Origin: Candidatus Peregrinibacteria bacterium
Lineage (GTDB): Bacteria; Patescibacteriota; Gracilibacteria; UBA1369; LOWO2-01-FULL-3
Length of the DNA stretch: 44,323 nt
Direction: 5' to 3'
NCBI GenBank assembly: GCA_030688025.1
Contig: JAUYJL010000026.1
Location: 1-44,323, forward strand
In this document: in pieces, positions 43,380 through 44,323 of the stretch
Layout of the letters: the number at the start of each line of letters is the position of its first letter
How positions within the stretch are numbered: the first letter of the stretch is position 1
Made by a program: the position numbers and the translations under genes
The notes under the pieces: model-generated
What the model was told of the DNA's origin: nothing
Seen by the model: only the letters and a program-made list of their open reading frames with translations
The model's database searches: none

Positions 43380-43546
43380 CAAAATTGATTTCTTGTTTTT
43401 AAGGAATCGCTCGCGACCTTCACCAAAAGTGAACACAGCGGGACAGCTCAACATTATAAGGATATAATCATCCGATGCGAAAATCGCAAATATAACCGAG
43501 CTAAAACAATCTCGGTTTTTTTAAAATTTATATAACAACCAAAAAC
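43380..43546 (+). promoter_or_regulatory. Structured rpsJ leader RNA, putative attenuator
   Basis: About 165 nt between promoter and rpsJ, with hairpins in order: TTCAC/GTGAA inside a possible CGCT/AGCG helix, GGAT/ATCC, TGCGA/TCGCA, and a terminator AACCGAG/CTCGGTT plus seven T directly before the gene. An upstream terminator in a leader is the layout of r-protein or riboswitch attenuators. I match it to no known motif. Confidence 0.55.
43494..43522 (+). terminator. Terminator in the rpsJ leader
   Basis: AACCGAG (43494-43500), 10-nt loop, CTCGGTT (43511-43517), then T to 43522. It lies 25 nt before the rpsJ start, with no other gene between, so it must be regulated or leaky for rpsJ to be expressed from the upstream promoter. 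Confidence 0.75.
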
Positions 43547-43870
43547 ATGGCAACAAAGCAAAAAATCAGAATCAAAATCAAATCATTCGATCACAGAGTT
43601 ATCGATGAAACAACAAAACTAATCATCGACACTGCTGAAAGAACAGGCGCAATCATCGCTGGTCCAATTCCACTTCCAACAAAAATTGAAAAATTCACAG
43701 TAAACAAATCAACATTCGTTCACAAAAGATCACGTGAACAATTCGAAATCAGAACTCACTCTCGATTAATCGACATCCGAGAAACAACACCAAAAACAAT
43801 CGAATCACTCTCAAACCTAAACCTCCCCGCCGGAGTACAGATTGAGATCAAGATGTTGTCAGAAGAGTAA
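43547..43870 (+). CDS. rpsJ: 30S ribosomal protein S10
   Basis: 107 residues, starting [59 protein letters not shown] is the S10 signature with the loop that contacts 16S rRNA. Normal size. S10 is also NusE in antitermination. It is not followed by rplC as in the S10 operon, but by a small hypothetical. No Shine-Dalgarno sequence (ATATAACAACCAAAAAC precedes the ATG). Confidence 0.98.
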   Translation: MATKQKIRIKIKSFDHRVIDETTKLIIDTAERTGAIIAGPIPLPTKIEKFTVNKSTFVHKRSREQFEIRTHSRLIDIRETTPKTIESLSNLNLPAGVQIEIKMLSEE

Positions 43871-43908
43871 GCTACAATATATCTTCGTATATACTAACAA
43901 TCAACAAT

Positions 43909-44109
43909 ATGACAGGAACAAAAGCTCCGGAAACAACACCGGAAACTTCCCCATGGACACAAGAAAGAATCGAAGGAATTAAAGACCCAGGACTAAGAAA
44001 GGCAATCGAAGAAGGACTACAACCAGAAACGATAAAGAGAGTTAAAAAAATAATCGCCGGCAGGGCAGGTGACGTACGGGTGTGTGGCGCAGACGAAATA
44101 GATCGATAA
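43909..44109 (+). CDS. Small hypothetical protein, 66 aa
   Basis: Not recognised. Residues 1-15 are Thr/Pro-rich (MTGTKAPETTPETSP); residues 17-50 look like two amphipathic helices (QERIEGIKDPGLRKAIEEGL, ETIKRVKKIIAG). It lies 38 bp after rpsJ and before a strong terminator, so it shares the rpsJ transcript. Soluble; function unknown. Confidence 0.6.
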   Translation: MTGTKAPETTPETSPWTQERIEGIKDPGLRKAIEEGLQPETIKRVKKIIAGRAGDVRVCGADEIDR

Positions 44110-44137
44110 CTTTACAATCTTCCTTAAGCGAAATATC

Positions 44138-44170
44138 AAAGTGTTGTTGCAATTCCAACAACACTTTTTT
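44138..44170 (+). terminator. Terminator after the rpsJ operon
   Basis: GTGTTGTTG (44141-44149) and CAACAACAC (44156-44164) pair perfectly, extended by A/T pairs, followed by TTTTTT. It ends the rpsJ transcript. Confidence 0.9.
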
Positions 44171-44268
44171 CGTCACCAAATATACGTAGTTTCACAAATC
44201 TCAAGTGCACCCCTAGTCGAAGAAGGGATGTAGAATAGGTATGCTTTAATATCTAACCCTACACCCCG

Positions 44269-44323
44269 ATGAAACTATATCATCCAACGAAAGGATTGAA
44301 AGGGATTCGTACAGTTTTAAATC
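44269..44323 (+). CDS. N-terminal fragment of an unidentified gene at the right edge
   Basis: The frame from the ATG at 44269 reads MKLYHPTKGLKGIRTVLN and is open to the window end, so 18 codons are visible. The base before the ATG is again not preceded by a Shine-Dalgarno sequence. Too short to name. Confidence 0.4.
   Translation, partial: MKLYHPTKGLKGIRTVLN

Noticed and set aside
1-44323. TGA recoded to glycine, as in some Gracilibacteria/Absconditabacteria
   Set aside because: TGA terminates several clear genes here (tsaC, ABC permease with its ATGA overlap, the 139-aa cassette gene), and no conserved gene needs TGA read through.

Overview
The window is a compact, AT-rich, gene-dense bacterial chromosome segment that most resembles a member of the Candidate Phyla Radiation (Patescibacteria; a Peregrinibacteria-like lineage is my best guess). 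This rests on small proteins, many lineage-specific hypotheticals with disordered N-termini, a rearranged rpoB/rpoC/str region and reduced-looking core genes. TGA acts as an ordinary stop (it ends tsaC, the ABC permease, a 139-aa cassette gene and two small ORFs), so this is not one of the TGA-recoded Gracilibacteria/Absconditabacteria. Almost no gene has a Shine-Dalgarno sequence; starts follow A/C-rich stretches. Several promoters have near-consensus -35/-10 boxes.

Layout. 1-3.3 kb: 3' part of rsmH (minus strand, cut by the window edge), a small multidrug-export-family membrane protein, tsaC and gap. 3.3-4.4 kb: a two-gene unit coding a MerR-type HTH fused to a GHKL ATPase, then a STAS-like DUF4325 protein, preceded by three 10-bp operator-like repeats. 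4.4-5.8 kb: hrcA-grpE behind a degenerate CIRCE. 5.8-9.6 kb: a 1263-residue minus-strand protein joining an FAD-linked oxidase to two class-V aminotransferase-like segments. 9.7-12.2 kb: a small unknown gene with a consensus promoter, then dnaK behind a perfect CIRCE.

12.2-16.6 kb is accessory: two paralogous membrane-anchored proteins, a frameshifted membrane protein, a DUF1643 protein, and an array of three units of about 600 bp. Each unit starts with the same 45-70 bp repeat. Units 1 and 3 carry paralogous 138/139-aa proteins with their own terminators; unit 2 carries a tRNA-like RNA and a frameshifted GNAT acetyltransferase. 16.6-26.3 kb: small membrane proteins (one SMR-like), pgi, a LOG-family gene, epmA-efp, serS, a MacB-like ABC exporter, an RBBP9/YdeN-type hydrolase, an unknown gene and a second LOG-family gene.

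26.5-44.3 kb is the transcription/translation block: rpoB, ssb, rpoC, rpsL, rpsG, fusA, tuf and rpsJ. ssb lies between rpoB and rpoC. fusA and tuf are separated by an integron-like stretch with two attC-like sites of about 120-128 nt that delimit short cassette ORFs, and by an auxin-efflux-family permease. RpoB has a lysine-rich N-terminal tail and an acidic C-terminal tail, and rpoB and rpsJ have structured leaders that look like attenuators.

The best leads for something undescribed are the 600-bp cassette array, the attC-like array inside the str locus, the MerR-GHKL/STAS pair with its operator repeats, and the FAD oxidase/double aminotransferase fusion.
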